64,000 nucleotides of DNA from BCD1 sp965230565 (GCA_965230565.1 CBDDLH010000012.1:1-64000), one strand, 5' to 3'; positions 54,326 through 63,847 are shown, counted from the first letter of the stretch. Notes: generated from the sequence alone by a model not told the origin. Translations and numbers: made by a program.

Positions 54326-54655
54326 ATGAAGAAAATTTCAATTTTAGCCGTATTTGCGACAATGCTTCTATTTGCTTCCTGTAAGGATGAAGGAACCGAT
54401 GTAGATTGCTCTACCGTTACTTTTTCGGGCACGATTTTCCCGCTTATCAATCAAAACTGTAGTACTGCTGGCTGTCATGCCGCCGGCACTCAAAATCCGG
54501 AATTCAGCACCTACGAACAAATCAAAGCAATGGTTGATAACGGCAAATTAAAAAAACAGGTGCTGGATGACCGCACTATGCCTCCAAATGGCGAGCTATC
54601 TAATATGGAGCTTGCCGAGATTCAGTGTTGGTTGGATGCCGGTGCTCCGGAGTAA
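54326..54655 (+). CDS. small c-type cytochrome-like lipoprotein (CX4CH)
   Basis: 109 residues with lipobox FASC (Cys19). The heme motif reads C45-S-T-A-G-C50-H51, a four-residue spacing rather than the usual two, and a likely axial Met lies in TMPP (Met85). The layout (INQNCSTAGCH, then an EIQCWLDAGAPE ending) is that of small Bacteroidota/Planctomycete cytochromes that often sit in electron transfer to secreted oxidoreductases. It lies 18 bp before the serine dehydratase gene. Confidence 0.75.
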   Translation: MKKISILAVFATMLLFASCKDEGTDVDCSTVTFSGTIFPLINQNCSTAGCHAAGTQNPEFSTYEQIKAMVDNGKLKKQVLDDRTMPPNGELSNMELAEIQCWLDAGAPE

Positions 54656-54673
54656 ACAACCAAAACCTGTACC

Positions 54674-56245
54674 ATGCACAAATCTCCCGGAATTTTCAAT
54701 GACGTCATTGGCCCTGTAATGCGTGGGCCATCCAGTTCCCATACGGCAGCCTCGTGGCGAGCCGCTAAAATGGCTATGGATTATCTGAATGAACCCCTAA
54801 AAAAGGCCATCATCGACTTTGATAAAGATGGTGCCTGGGCGCCAAATTACCGTGAACAGGGAACCACTGTCGGGATTGACGGTGGTTTGTTGGGTCTCGA
54901 AATGAGCGATGACCGAATGAAAATAACTGAGCAAGTTGCCGAAGAAAGGGGCATCACCATTGTTTATGAGATCAATTCGTTCCCAACCAATCATGTCAAT
55001 ACGGTTAGATTATCTTTAGAGGGAGTTAATGGAAGACATGTCCGGGTTTTGGCGGCATCCCTGGGGGGAGGATCATTTGAAATTCAAAAGCTCGATGATT
55101 TTGAAGTAAAAATCGGCGGAGGCTTTTATGAATTATTACTCATCAATAAAGCGTCGAATCCATTTCCGGCTGATGTGGAAAGCATTATCGGTAAAGCCAA
55201 ATCCAGACATGAATTCAACACAAAAGATCGTCGGCTTTTAAACTTGAAATATTCAGAACCCATCCCGGAAAGCAAACTTGATTTACTGCAAGAGCATCCG
55301 GATATTGATGAAGTTTTGATTTTAAATCCCGTTCTGCCGGTTATCACCGGGAATGAACAATCCGTTCCTTTCGATTCAGTTGATGACCTGATCTCCTATG
55401 CCGAAACAAACCATAAAGACCTTGGAGATCTCGGACTATTATATGAACAATGTCAAAGCGGCCTCAGCCCGGAAGAAGTCAACGCCAAAATGGATCAAAT
55501 CATAGACATCATCCACGGCAGTATTTCCACCGGACTGGCAGGTACAAATTATCACGACAGAATATTACCTCAGCAATCCCACCTGATTAAAAAAGCTCAA
55601 AATAACGGGAAGATCCTTCAAAATAAACTGGTCAGCGATATAGTCGCCAATGTATCAGCCATCATGGAATCAAAAAGTGCCATGGAAGTAGTTGTGGCGA
55701 ATCCAACGGCAGGTTCCTGCGGCGCTGTTGGAGGGGTTTTAAAGGCCGTTGCAGATGACCTTAATTGCTCTAGACAAGCTCTGCAAAAAGCCTATTTCGC
55801 TGCCGGACTAGTAGGCGTATATTTTGCCAGAGGTCCTGGTTTTTCTGCCGAAGAACATGGTTGCCAGGTAGAATGTGGTGCTTCTGCAGGAATGGCCGCT
55901 GCAGGAATAGCTCAATTGTTTGGCGGATCAGCTCGTCAAGCTTTAGGAGCAGCATCCATGGCTATTCAGAATATGATCGGACTGGTTTGCGACCCTGTAG
56001 CGGACCGGGTGGAAGTGCCTTGTCTTGGTAAGAATATCAGTGCGGCCATGAATTCACTTTCCTCTGCAACCATGGCTTGTTCCGGTTACAACCCTGTCAT
56101 TCCATTAGACGAAGTGATAGAAACCGTCTCAAGGGTAAGTGCACAAATGCCAACTTGCGTGAAATGTACCGGTAAAGGTGGTCTGGCCATCACCAAGACT
56201 GCTTATGATCTGAAGATTATTTTAGCAAATGGGAGGCCTGTGTGA
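54674..56245 (+). CDS. sdaA: L-serine ammonia-lyase, iron-sulfur dependent, single chain
   Basis: 523 residues combining the beta domain (residues about 1-165: IGPSSSHT-like GPVMRGPSSSHTAASWRAA, AASLGGGSFEI) and the alpha domain (about 260-523: GLAGTNYHDRILPQQS, NPTAGSCGAVGGVLKAV, GCQVECGASAGMAAAG, GLVCDPVADRVEVPCLGKN). The Cys residues of the last three blocks hold the 4Fe-4S cluster. It turns L-serine into pyruvate and ammonia. The order, beta then alpha in one chain, is the E. coli SdaA type, with an unusually long linker of about 90 residues. Confidence 0.93.
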   Translation: MHKSPGIFNDVIGPVMRGPSSSHTAASWRAAKMAMDYLNEPLKKAIIDFDKDGAWAPNYREQGTTVGIDGGLLGLEMSDDRMKITEQVAEERGITIVYEINSFPTNHVNTVRLSLEGVNGRHVRVLAASLGGGSFEIQKLDDFEVKIGGGFYELLLINKASNPFPADVESIIGKAKSRHEFNTKDRRLLNLKYSEPIPESKLDLLQEHPDIDEVLILNPVLPVITGNEQSVPFDSVDDLISYAETNHKDLGDLGLLYEQCQSGLSPEEVNAKMDQIIDIIHGSISTGLAGTNYHDRILPQQSHLIKKAQNNGKILQNKLVSDIVANVSAIMESKSAMEVVVANPTAGSCGAVGGVLKAVADDLNCSRQALQKAYFAAGLVGVYFARGPGFSAEEHGCQVECGASAGMAAAGIAQLFGGSARQALGAASMAIQNMIGLVCDPVADRVEVPCLGKNISAAMNSLSSATMACSGYNPVIPLDEVIETVSRVSAQMPTCVKCTGKGGLAITKTAYDLKIILANGRPV

Positions 56246-56274
56246 ATTTTTCCCGGACAAAAGTGAATCATTTG

Positions 56275-56353
56275 CACCGGCTTTTAAGCCGGTGAGTAAA
56301 GATTTTATTTGTAGTCAGGCCTTTAGGCCTTTTTTCCCAGACTAAAGTCTGGG
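56275..56353. repeat. palindrome array C (three hairpins) between convergent genes
   Basis: Hairpins at 56275-56294 (CACCGGCTT-TT-AAGCCGGTG), 56317-56330 (AGGCC-TTTA-GGCCT, followed by six T) and 56336-56353 (CCCAGAC-TAAA-GTCTGGG). The middle one is identical to a hairpin of array B. The T run after it could end serine dehydratase transcripts. Confidence 0.82.
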
Positions 56354-56358
56354 CTACG

Positions 56359-58881
56359 TTATTTCATGAATACTGCATTGGAAAACAGGAACTTCCCATT
56401 CTCCCAGAAACAGCGGAACAGCGGGTTATCCATCATATAAATGAATTCACCCCTGCCCTTATCCTCTACGGCAAAGGTAGTTGTGTTTTTCAATCTTTTT
56501 TTCGCATTTTGTCCAACAAAACCAATCACTTCCGGCTCATCGCCAATTATGCCCACATTCCAGGCACCACTGATGTGTTCAAATGCCAGACTGTTCGTTT
56601 TTAAGGAAAAATAATACTGCCCCAGGCCATACCCCAAAGGGTGTGTATTATCCATTTTTAACTTAAAGATAGCTCCCGGACTTGCATACCATAAATATCT
56701 TTTGGATTGATCCGAATAGGCATCAAGCCTTCTGTCCAGGGTGGATTTTTCCCGTTCCCTTTTGGCAGCACTGGCAGTTTCATCGGTAGCAAATTCTTTT
56801 AAAGCAAACCCTTCCTGTCCGGCAAAGGCATTGACCGCCTGTCCAACAGCTATGACTCTTCCTCCTCCACGAACCCAGTCCACAATATTTTCTCTTATTT
56901 TGAAACTTAAATTATACCACCCTTCGGGCATGATTAGAACATCGTAATCATCCAGGTCAATTCGATCGATGTTTTCGGCCTGATAAATATCAATGGGGTA
57001 GTCGAGCTCCTGATCAAAATAATACCAGATCTGACCAAAACTATTACTTCTTGTTCCATCACCACCCAAAACAGCTATCCTCACATTGTCCAACAATTCA
57101 AAACTACCGGAGCCCAAATCACTTCCATAGTCGGAAAAACCGGTAGCCGCATAAGTCAACTCCCGTTCAAACTTTACGGAAGTCTCCTGAATGACCTTGT
57201 CAAAATTGGCATTCTTTCGATTGTCAGCCCTGGTGATGACTATTGTACCTGGGTTGAAGTTGTTGCCCCCATTGGAAAAAGGTGATTTGGCAACACGCAT
57301 TTTTATATCTTTCCTCATGAGGGAGCTAACAAACCTGACATCTTCGATAGACCCCCACCTCAAGAAATAAGCATAAGGCTTTGTTTTTTCATTGAAACAT
57401 TTTTCATAGGTCTTGAAAATATACCCTTCTTTTGATTCCAGTTTTTCCTCAGTGGCATAAGTTTCCAGTCCAAAGGCATAAGGCAGTGACCAGGCTGTAA
57501 TATCATAGGTGGATGAATCACTTAAAACAGCTTCAGGATCAAATAACACCTGCGTCAAAACGCCCTGTGGCTGATAAGCACTAATGACCATGTCACTGGC
57601 TTCTACTTTCAATGTTAACTCCTTGCGATTTTGATAATCAAAGGCTCTCACACCTTTGGTACCAACCGCCTTACCATAACGAATACCATTTTTATCCATC
57701 AAACGGCAAAGAGCCTTCATCTTATCCGGATTATTGGTGCCTTTAATGATATAGGATTTGTATTTACCAGGAGGGTCATTATTAGCTTTTTCAAAATAAT
57801 TCTCGAATTGTACTATCAGTCTCTCAGATTCAACAGAAGCTATTTCAATAGTTGAAAGAGAAGTCGTTTTATGATGCTCAATGCGATCCATCAATACCAG
57901 CGTGTCTCCGTTGGCCATATCGATCGCGCGACCGGCTATGCCATGACCTGCCTGTTCATAGGTCATTCCAATGGCTCCGTTAAACATCGGGTATGTATCT
58001 CCGTAACTCGGGTAGAACAGGTCGAAAACTTCTTTTGTGAAATAGAGCCAGCCATTTTTATCAAAATACCTGGCGTGGTTTTTCCCAATTTCTGTTTGAA
58101 AGCGCCCCTGCCATTCGGTAACATACTTATGATACGGCTGAGAAGCCGGTGCAAAGTAATAAGGGTTATCCGGATATTGCTCGTGAAGATCCGCATGAAC
58201 ATGAGGCATCCACTTGCGGTAAACTTCCATCCGTTGTTGTGTTTCTATCTGAGTCTGCCAGGCCCAATCGCGGTTTAGGTCAAAAAGATAATGATTAACC
58301 CTGCCTCCCGGCCAGGGCTCTCTATGTTCCCAGGTTCCTCTGGTAGAATTTGGGTTTACTCCGGCAAATTGTCTGTACCATTGAGAATATCTGGAATATC
58401 CATCCGGATTAATCGATGGGTCAATGATCACAATGGTATTTTCCAGCCATTCTTCAGTCTTCTTATTTTTTCCATTGACCAGTTCGTAAATGACAGCCAT
58501 TGAGCTTTCCGAACCAGCAGCTTCATTACCATGAACACTGTAGCTTAACCAGACGATTGCCTTATCCAGTGCTTTGTCCCCTGCTCCTACCAGCACACCT
58601 GTTTTTTGAAGGTTGTTTTGTCGAATATCTTCCAGCCTTTCGAGGTTTTTTTCACTGGAAACAATCGCTAAGATCAATGGTCTGTCCTCATAGGTTTTAC
58701 CATATTGTATCAATCTCATTTTGGAAGAATTTCCGGCTACATGTTGGAAATAATCCACCAGCAGATGGTGAGGAGTAAAGTGTTCTCCCAGTTTGTGTGG
58801 CAGGAATTCATCAGGTGACTGCAGCTGTGCATTCAACGGTAAAACAAGCCCAATCAGACAGATCAAGGTCAGGAATCTCAT
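56359..58881 (-). CDS. M14 family zinc carboxypeptidase, secreted
   Basis: 840 residues from the ATG at 58881; the -7 box at 58934-58927 excludes a longer product. Signal peptide MRFLTLICLIGLVLPLNAQ. The M14 domain has HGNEAAGSE (the HxxE zinc site, about residue 112), FDLNRDWAW, HVHADLHEQYPDNPYYF with the third zinc His, and MTYEQAGHG with the catalytic Glu. The C-terminal 400 residues include a class-I amidotransferase-like segment (DYDVLIMPEGWYNLSFKIRE, GGRVIAVGQAVNAF), as in large Bacteroidota M14 peptidases. It is a periplasmic or secreted peptidase. Confidence 0.9.
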   Translation of the reverse strand: MRFLTLICLIGLVLPLNAQLQSPDEFLPHKLGEHFTPHHLLVDYFQHVAGNSSKMRLIQYGKTYEDRPLILAIVSSEKNLERLEDIRQNNLQKTGVLVGAGDKALDKAIVWLSYSVHGNEAAGSESSMAVIYELVNGKNKKTEEWLENTIVIIDPSINPDGYSRYSQWYRQFAGVNPNSTRGTWEHREPWPGGRVNHYLFDLNRDWAWQTQIETQQRMEVYRKWMPHVHADLHEQYPDNPYYFAPASQPYHKYVTEWQGRFQTEIGKNHARYFDKNGWLYFTKEVFDLFYPSYGDTYPMFNGAIGMTYEQAGHGIAGRAIDMANGDTLVLMDRIEHHKTTSLSTIEIASVESERLIVQFENYFEKANNDPPGKYKSYIIKGTNNPDKMKALCRLMDKNGIRYGKAVGTKGVRAFDYQNRKELTLKVEASDMVISAYQPQGVLTQVLFDPEAVLSDSSTYDITAWSLPYAFGLETYATEEKLESKEGYIFKTYEKCFNEKTKPYAYFLRWGSIEDVRFVSSLMRKDIKMRVAKSPFSNGGNNFNPGTIVITRADNRKNANFDKVIQETSVKFERELTYAATGFSDYGSDLGSGSFELLDNVRIAVLGGDGTRSNSFGQIWYYFDQELDYPIDIYQAENIDRIDLDDYDVLIMPEGWYNLSFKIRENIVDWVRGGGRVIAVGQAVNAFAGQEGFALKEFATDETASAAKREREKSTLDRRLDAYSDQSKRYLWYASPGAIFKLKMDNTHPLGYGLGQYYFSLKTNSLAFEHISGAWNVGIIGDEPEVIGFVGQNAKKRLKNTTTFAVEDKGRGEFIYMMDNPLFRCFWENGKFLFSNAVFMK

Positions 58882-58926
58882 GTTTAAATCTTTTATTTTT
58901 TCATACCAGCCAATCAATGGCGGCCT

Positions 58927-58934
58927 CAAAATTA
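58927..58934 (-). promoter_or_regulatory. -7 box of the M14 peptidase gene (TAATTTTG)
   Basis: A perfect TAnnTTTG on the minus strand, 45 nt before the ATG at 58881. Confidence 0.55.
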
Positions 58935-58980
58935 AATAAATTGAGCAGTGAAAAGTTTAATAAGACTAATAAATACGCAA

Positions 58981-59018
58981 AAAGGCTTGCCAAACAACAC
59001 TTAGTCCGGCAAGCCTTT
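58981..59018 (-). terminator. rho-independent terminator after the acyl-CoA dehydrogenase gene
   Basis: Arms AAAGGCTTGCC (58981-58991) and GGCAAGCCTTT (59008-59018), 11 bp perfect. On the minus strand the stem ends in a run of T; T-rich sequence also follows on the plus strand. Confidence 0.85.
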
Positions 59019-59044
59019 CTTTTTATGGTGTATTAATTCCTGTA

Positions 59045-60214
59045 CTAATCTTTATTGGTGGGCAAATACAGGTTATCTCGCAATAAATTTCTGGAAATAA
59101 CAATTCGTTGCACCTCGGAAGTACCCTCATAGATCTGAGTGATCTTGGCATCACGCATCAATCTTTCGACATGGTACTCCTTTACATACCCATAACCTCC
59201 ATGGATTTGAACAGCTTCGGTAGTATGCTTCATGGCCACCTCAGAAGCAAAAACCTTAGCCATCGCACTGGCAGAATTATAATCCATACCCTGATCTTTC
59301 AACCACGCCGAACGGTAAACCATCATTTTGGCAGCTTCGATGTCCGTCGCCATATCAGCGAGTTTGAAAGCTACTGCCTGGTGATTAGCAATTGGTTTGC
59401 CAAAAGCTTCTCTTTCTTTAGCATAAGCTGTAGAAAGTTCATAGGCTCCTCCTGCAATACCCAAAGCCTGTGCAGCGATACCGATTCTGCCGCCAGCAAG
59501 GGTTTTCATCGCAAATTTAAATCCAAAACCATCCTCACCGATGCGGTTTTCCTTTGGAACTTTCACATCGTTATACATGATGGTGTGTGTATCTGAGGAA
59601 CGAATGCCTAGTTTGTCTTCCTTGGCTCCGACAACTACCCCTTTCCAATCTGTTTCAACGATGAAGGCATTAATTCCTTTATGCCCCAATTCAGGGTTAG
59701 TTTGTGCAATTACGAGGTGAATATTCGAGGAACCTCCGTTAGTGATCCAGTTTTTCGTCCCATTGAGGATATAGTGATCGCCCATGTCTACAGCTGTCGT
59801 ACGCTGATGAGTAGCATCACTACCGGCTTCCGGTTCAGAAAGGCAAAAAGCCCCGAGCAGTTCCCCCATAGCCAGAGGGGTAAGATATTTTTGTTTTTGT
59901 TCTTCTGTTCCATAAGCTTCCAATCCCCAGCATACGAGGGAATTGTTTACAGACATCAAAACGGAACATGAATTATCAACTTTTGACAATTCTTCCATTG
60001 CAAGCACATAAGAAACCGTATCCATTCCTCCTCCCCCGTATTGAGGATCTACCATCATGCCTAAAAATCCAAGCTCAGCCATCATTTTGACCTGTTCGCT
60101 TGCAAATTCCATTTTGGAATCTCTTTCTATCACTCCCGGCTTGAGTTCTTTCTGTGCAAACTCACGGGCAGCTTCTCTTACCGCTAGTTGTTCTTCCGTA
60201 AATTCAAAATTCAT
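59045..60214 (-). CDS. acyl-CoA dehydrogenase (short/branched-chain type)
   Basis: 389 residues, full length. The three domains are clear: N-terminal helices (FTEEQLAVREAAREFAQKEL), the FAD-contacting middle (CLSEPEAGSDA, NGTKNWITNG) and the C-terminal bundle with the catalytic Glu in QIYEGTSEVQRIVISRNLL. Length and EGTSEVQR fit short-chain or isobutyryl/2-methylbutyryl-CoA dehydrogenases. It oxidises acyl-CoA to enoyl-CoA in fatty acid or branched-chain amino acid breakdown. A terminator follows. Confidence 0.94.
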   Translation of the reverse strand: MNFEFTEEQLAVREAAREFAQKELKPGVIERDSKMEFASEQVKMMAELGFLGMMVDPQYGGGGMDTVSYVLAMEELSKVDNSCSVLMSVNNSLVCWGLEAYGTEEQKQKYLTPLAMGELLGAFCLSEPEAGSDATHQRTTAVDMGDHYILNGTKNWITNGGSSNIHLVIAQTNPELGHKGINAFIVETDWKGVVVGAKEDKLGIRSSDTHTIMYNDVKVPKENRIGEDGFGFKFAMKTLAGGRIGIAAQALGIAGGAYELSTAYAKEREAFGKPIANHQAVAFKLADMATDIEAAKMMVYRSAWLKDQGMDYNSASAMAKVFASEVAMKHTTEAVQIHGGYGYVKEYHVERLMRDAKITQIYEGTSEVQRIVISRNLLRDNLYLPTNKD

Positions 60215-60240
60215 TATTGTATGGTTTTATTTTAGTTATT

Positions 60241-60275
60241 GGTTTCAAGTTCCTGGTTTCTGGTTGCTGGTTGTG
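60241..60275 (+). repeat. 7-bp tandem repeat, 5 units
   Basis: GGTTTCA, AGTTCCT, GGTTTCT, GGTTGCT, GGTTGTG in the 132-bp spacer between the DUF4286 and acyl-CoA dehydrogenase genes. Same family as 2850, 14206 and 30514. Confidence 0.8.
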
Positions 60276-60346
60276 ATAGCTTTTGGGGTCACCTTTTCAA
60301 TGATCACTCCGTTTACCGTAAATCGTCAGCCGTCAACCGTTTTTTT

Positions 60347-60652
60347 TTAATCAATAACCTCCAAAACGGTGCGGAATGCCAGCGCCTTATCACCGTACCT
60401 GTCCAGATGTTTCATCTTGAGGTCAGGGGCATGCGATCCCTGGTATCTCTGGAGGTCTCCTAAGCTTCTGCAAAAGTACTGAATTGTGTACGTAATTCCG
60501 TCTGTTTCGTCCTGTAATAACAGCCTGCAAAACTTTTTTTCTGTAAATAATCCGGTAGCCATTACTTCCGGTATATGAACGCCCTTCATCCAGGCTTTCC
60601 AATCGTCATTTATTTCCGGACTTACCTTAACCGTAACGTTGTATATGATCAT
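60347..60652 (-). CDS. DUF4286 family protein
   Basis: 101 residues. The whole length fits DUF4286, a small ferredoxin-like (dimeric alpha-beta barrel) family: MIIYNVTVKV, WKAWMKGVHIPEVMATGLF, YTIQYFCRSLGDLQRYQ and HLDRYGDKALAFRTVLEVI. No signal peptide. Function unknown; the gene is common in Bacteroidota. It lies between murA and the acyl-CoA dehydrogenase gene on the same strand. Confidence 0.85.
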   Translation of the reverse strand: MIIYNVTVKVSPEINDDWKAWMKGVHIPEVMATGLFTEKKFCRLLLQDETDGITYTIQYFCRSLGDLQRYQGSHAPDLKMKHLDRYGDKALAFRTVLEVID

Positions 60653-60671
60653 AATTTATCTTGTTTTCAGA

Positions 60672-60739
60672 AATACTATTTTTTGGAAAATAGTATTCCT
60701 CAACCTAAAAACCAAACCAGCAATTAACCAGCAACCAAT
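60672..60739. repeat. AATACTATTTT palindrome followed by complementary heptads
   Basis: Arms AATACTATTTT (60672-60682) and AAAATAGTATT (60687-60697), then AACCAGC at 60715-60721 and AACCAGC, AACCAAT at 60726-60739. The palindrome core is the same as in the 36-bp palindrome at 39018-39053. It lies between murA and the DUF4286 gene. Confidence 0.7.
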
Positions 60740-62050
60740 TTAATGCCTGACAATTTCCGCCCCAAGCGCATTTAATCGCTCATCAATTCGCTCGTAACCC
60801 CGGTCGATCTGGTGAATGTTGTGGATAATACTTTTCCCTTCAGCTGACAAAGCAGCGATGAGTAATGCCACTCCGGCACGGATATCCGGGGAAGCCATTT
60901 CTATGCCTCTAAGGCGCTGGTCTCTTCCCAATCCGATCACTGTCGCCCTGTGGGGGTCACAAAGAATAATTTGTGCTCCCATGTCGATGAGTTTATCTAC
61001 AAAGAACAAACGGCTTTCAAACATTTTCTGATGCACCAGCAAACTGCCCTTTGCCTGAATAGCCACCACCAGTATGATACTCAGAAGGTCAGGCGTAAAT
61101 CCAGGCCAGGGAGCATCGTAAATCACAGGAATGCCTCCATCTATATTTTTTTGAATTTTGTATTTCTCCTGCTTTGGGATGGTCATACTGCCATTATTGA
61201 AATGCAGGTCGATGCCCAGTCTTTCAAAAGTCCGGGGAATTATACCCAATGCTTTTTGGTCAATCCCATCGATGGTCAGTTCGGATCCGGTCATGGCGGC
61301 CAGTCCGATAAAACTACCAACCTCGATCATATCCGGCAACATCCGATGAGTGGTTCCTTTTAATTCAGAAACTCCTTCGATTGTCAACAGATTGGATCCA
61401 ATGCCTGAAATCTTAGCTCCCATGCCGTTGAGCATTTTACATAACTGCTGCAGGTAGGGTTCACAGGCAGCGTTATAGATCTGAGTGACACCTTTTGCCA
61501 GAACAGCCGCCATGACCGTATTAGCAGTACCGGTAACGGAGATTTCATCCATCAGCATATAGCACCCTTTCAATTTATCGGTTTCCACATAATAGATGTT
61601 CTCTTTTTTATCGAAAGTGAATTCTCCGCCGAGTTTGATAAAACTGTTGAAGTGAGTATCCAGGCTTCGGCGGCCGATTTTGTCGCCGCCAGGCTTGGGC
61701 AGGGTAGCTTTCCCGAATCTCGCCAATAATGGCCCGATCAGCATCACCGATCCCCGGATGCGGGAAGCCTTTTTTCTAAACTCTTCGGAATAACAAAAAT
61801 TGAGATCGATCTCATCCGCCTGGAAGATGGCGGAGTGTTTACTTTTCTTTTCAACTTTAACGCCAAGTCCTTCCAGCAACTCGATCAATAATTTCACATC
61901 GAGGATCTGTGGGATATTGGAAATGGTAACTTTTTCTGAAGTCAGTAATACGGCACAAATAATCTGCAAAGCTTCATTTTTAGCGCCTTGGGGAGTAATC
62001 GTTCCTGATAAGGTATTTCCGCCGTGAACTTCAAATGCATCTGACAGCAT
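60740..62050 (-). CDS. murA: UDP-N-acetylglucosamine 1-carboxyvinyltransferase (Asp-type MurA)
   Basis: 436 residues, full length. MurA features are GGNTLSGTITPQGAKNEAL with the catalytic Lys (about residue 25), the LPKPGGDKIGRRSLDTH loop, and VTGTANTVMAAVLAKG with GGIPVIYDAPWPGFTPDLLS. In the mobile loop the usual Cys (GGCxIG) is Asp (GGDKIG, about residue 121). It catalyses the first committed step of peptidoglycan synthesis. Enzymes with Asp here are known to be insensitive to fosfomycin. The -7 box at 62101-62094 serves it. Confidence 0.96.
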   Translation of the reverse strand: MLSDAFEVHGGNTLSGTITPQGAKNEALQIICAVLLTSEKVTISNIPQILDVKLLIELLEGLGVKVEKKSKHSAIFQADEIDLNFCYSEEFRKKASRIRGSVMLIGPLLARFGKATLPKPGGDKIGRRSLDTHFNSFIKLGGEFTFDKKENIYYVETDKLKGCYMLMDEISVTGTANTVMAAVLAKGVTQIYNAACEPYLQQLCKMLNGMGAKISGIGSNLLTIEGVSELKGTTHRMLPDMIEVGSFIGLAAMTGSELTIDGIDQKALGIIPRTFERLGIDLHFNNGSMTIPKQEKYKIQKNIDGGIPVIYDAPWPGFTPDLLSIILVVAIQAKGSLLVHQKMFESRLFFVDKLIDMGAQIILCDPHRATVIGLGRDQRLRGIEMASPDIRAGVALLIAALSAEGKSIIHNIHQIDRGYERIDERLNALGAEIVRH

Positions 62051-62093
62051 AGTATGTTTTTTGGATGAGTAATGAAGTGGATTTATAATGGCA

Positions 62094-62101
62094 CAAAGAT
62101 A
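62094..62101 (-). promoter_or_regulatory. -7 box of murA (TATCTTTG)
   Basis: A perfect TAnnTTTG on the minus strand, 43 nt before the ATG at 62050. Confidence 0.55.
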
Positions 62102-62260
62102 TAATCCCTGGAAAGAAAAGCCGGGTTTGAATGTAACGAATGTGTAAAGAATTTATTAAGTGCTCGAGTTATGGAAGTATTCGTATACATTCTTGCCAAT
62201 TCGGGAAAATAACCTCAATTTTTCAGATATTTGATTTCGTTGATTCAAAATATTCCATCG

Positions 62261-63847
62261 ATGAATTTTCAGAAGTATAAATATTATTTGATCGTGTTTG
62301 CGGGACTGACTAGTTTGATCGCAATAAACTTTGGGTGTCAACAAACTTTCAATGACGCTACATCCCCCAACATCATCCTCGTGCTCGCCGATGACCTCGG
62401 CTACGGCGATATCTCCTCCTTCAACCCCGATAGTAAAATCCCAACGCCCAATATCGACAAACTTGCCGATGAGGGTATGAAGTTCACAGACGCTCATACC
62501 TCTTCTTCCGTTTGCACTCCCACCCGCTACGGTATCCTGACCGGTCGTTACAACTGGAGAAGTCCGCTTAAAAACGGGGTCCTTACAGGTAAATCCAAAG
62601 CACTCATCCCTATGGATCGCACGACCGTTGCTTCCTTGCTTCAACAACAAGGGTACCATACCGCTTTCATTGGCAAATGGCACCTGGGATGGAACTGGTC
62701 CCTGCATGATCCGGACAACTTCGGCGGCGAAGGCTGGGATGCTGCTGATTTTGACAATATTGATTTCACCAAACCCATTAGCCACACTCCAAATGATCTT
62801 GGGTTTGACTATGCCTATGGCCATAGCGGTTCTCTGGATATGGCTCCATATGTATATGTCGAAAACGGACAAGTCACTTCTGTACCGGATTCTTCCACCG
62901 TAAATACCGGAAAATACTCCTGGTGGCGCGAAGGGCCTACCGGAGCAGATTTTGTGCATGAACAGGTGACACCCTACTTTTTCAAAAAAAGCCAGGATTA
63001 TATTGAAGAAAGGGCCGCTTCAGAACAACCTTTTTTCCTTTATCTGGCCCTACCGTCCCCACACACTCCGATCCTGCCTTTAGAAGAATGGCAAGGCAAA
63101 AGCGGATTGAATCCCTATGCCGATTTTGTCATGATGATCGACAACTACATGGGCCAACTGGCCGCAACCATCAAAAAGGCGGGCATCGAGGAAAATACCT
63201 TGATAATTTTCACGAGTGACAATGGCGTTTCCCCTGCTTCCAAACTTAACGAACTGGTTGAAGGAGGCCATTATTCCAGTGGAATTTACCGTGGGCATAA
63301 AGCTGATATTTTTGAGGGAGGACACCGTGTCCCATTCATAGCCAAATGGCCGAAAAAAATCATGCCCGGTAACGTTTCTAAAGAAATAATCTGTACAACC
63401 GACTTCATCGCCACTTGTGCAGGAATTACTGGCTATGAGTTAGCAGAAACCGAAGGGGAAGATAGTTATAACATGCTCTCACTCTTTGAAGAGCCTAACC
63501 CAGAGGCCCCTTTGAGAGAGGCCACAGTTCATCATTCCATCAATGGGAGTTTTGCTATTCGACAAGGCGATTGGAAACTGATCATGTGCCCTGGTTCCGG
63601 AGGCTGGAGTTTCCCGCGACCGGGGAATAAAGCAGTGATCGATACACTGCCTCCAATTCAATTGTACGATCTAAGTCAGGATCCTTCTGAGTCAAAAAAC
63701 CTGCAAGCAGATTATCCTGAAAAAGTTAAAACCATGAAAGCACTGCTCTCTAAATATATTCTGGAAGGCCGGAGTACCCCTGGAGTTCCGCAGAAGAATG
63801 ATATTATTGATTTTGAGTGGAAGCAGATAGGATTTATGGACAATTGA
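62261..63847 (+). CDS. sulfatase (formylglycine type), lipoprotein
   Basis: 528 residues from the ATG at 62261 (an upstream TTG is unlikely). Lipoprotein leader ending INFGC (Cys26). Sulfatase motifs: NIILVLADDLGYGD with the metal Asp pair, VCTPTRYGILTGR with Cys85 in CxPxR, the site of conversion to formylglycine, GKWHLGW, and FTSDNG with the second metal pair. It resembles the arylsulfatase A/N-acetylgalactosamine-6-sulfatase branch (S1). The substrate may be a sulfated glycan; no other glycan-degradation gene is adjacent, and the maturase is not in the window. Confidence 0.93.
   Translation: MNFQKYKYYLIVFAGLTSLIAINFGCQQTFNDATSPNIILVLADDLGYGDISSFNPDSKIPTPNIDKLADEGMKFTDAHTSSSVCTPTRYGILTGRYNWRSPLKNGVLTGKSKALIPMDRTTVASLLQQQGYHTAFIGKWHLGWNWSLHDPDNFGGEGWDAADFDNIDFTKPISHTPNDLGFDYAYGHSGSLDMAPYVYVENGQVTSVPDSSTVNTGKYSWWREGPTGADFVHEQVTPYFFKKSQDYIEERAASEQPFFLYLALPSPHTPILPLEEWQGKSGLNPYADFVMMIDNYMGQLAATIKKAGIEENTLIIFTSDNGVSPASKLNELVEGGHYSSGIYRGHKADIFEGGHRVPFIAKWPKKIMPGNVSKEIICTTDFIATCAGITGYELAETEGEDSYNMLSLFEEPNPEAPLREATVHHSINGSFAIRQGDWKLIMCPGSGGWSFPRPGNKAVIDTLPPIQLYDLSQDPSESKNLQADYPEKVKTMKALLSKYILEGRSTPGVPQKNDIIDFEWKQIGFMDN

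Noticed and set aside
62156..62959. Open frame of 267 codons opposite the sulfatase gene
   Set aside because: The sulfatase motifs are on the plus strand; the antisense frame shows no family features.
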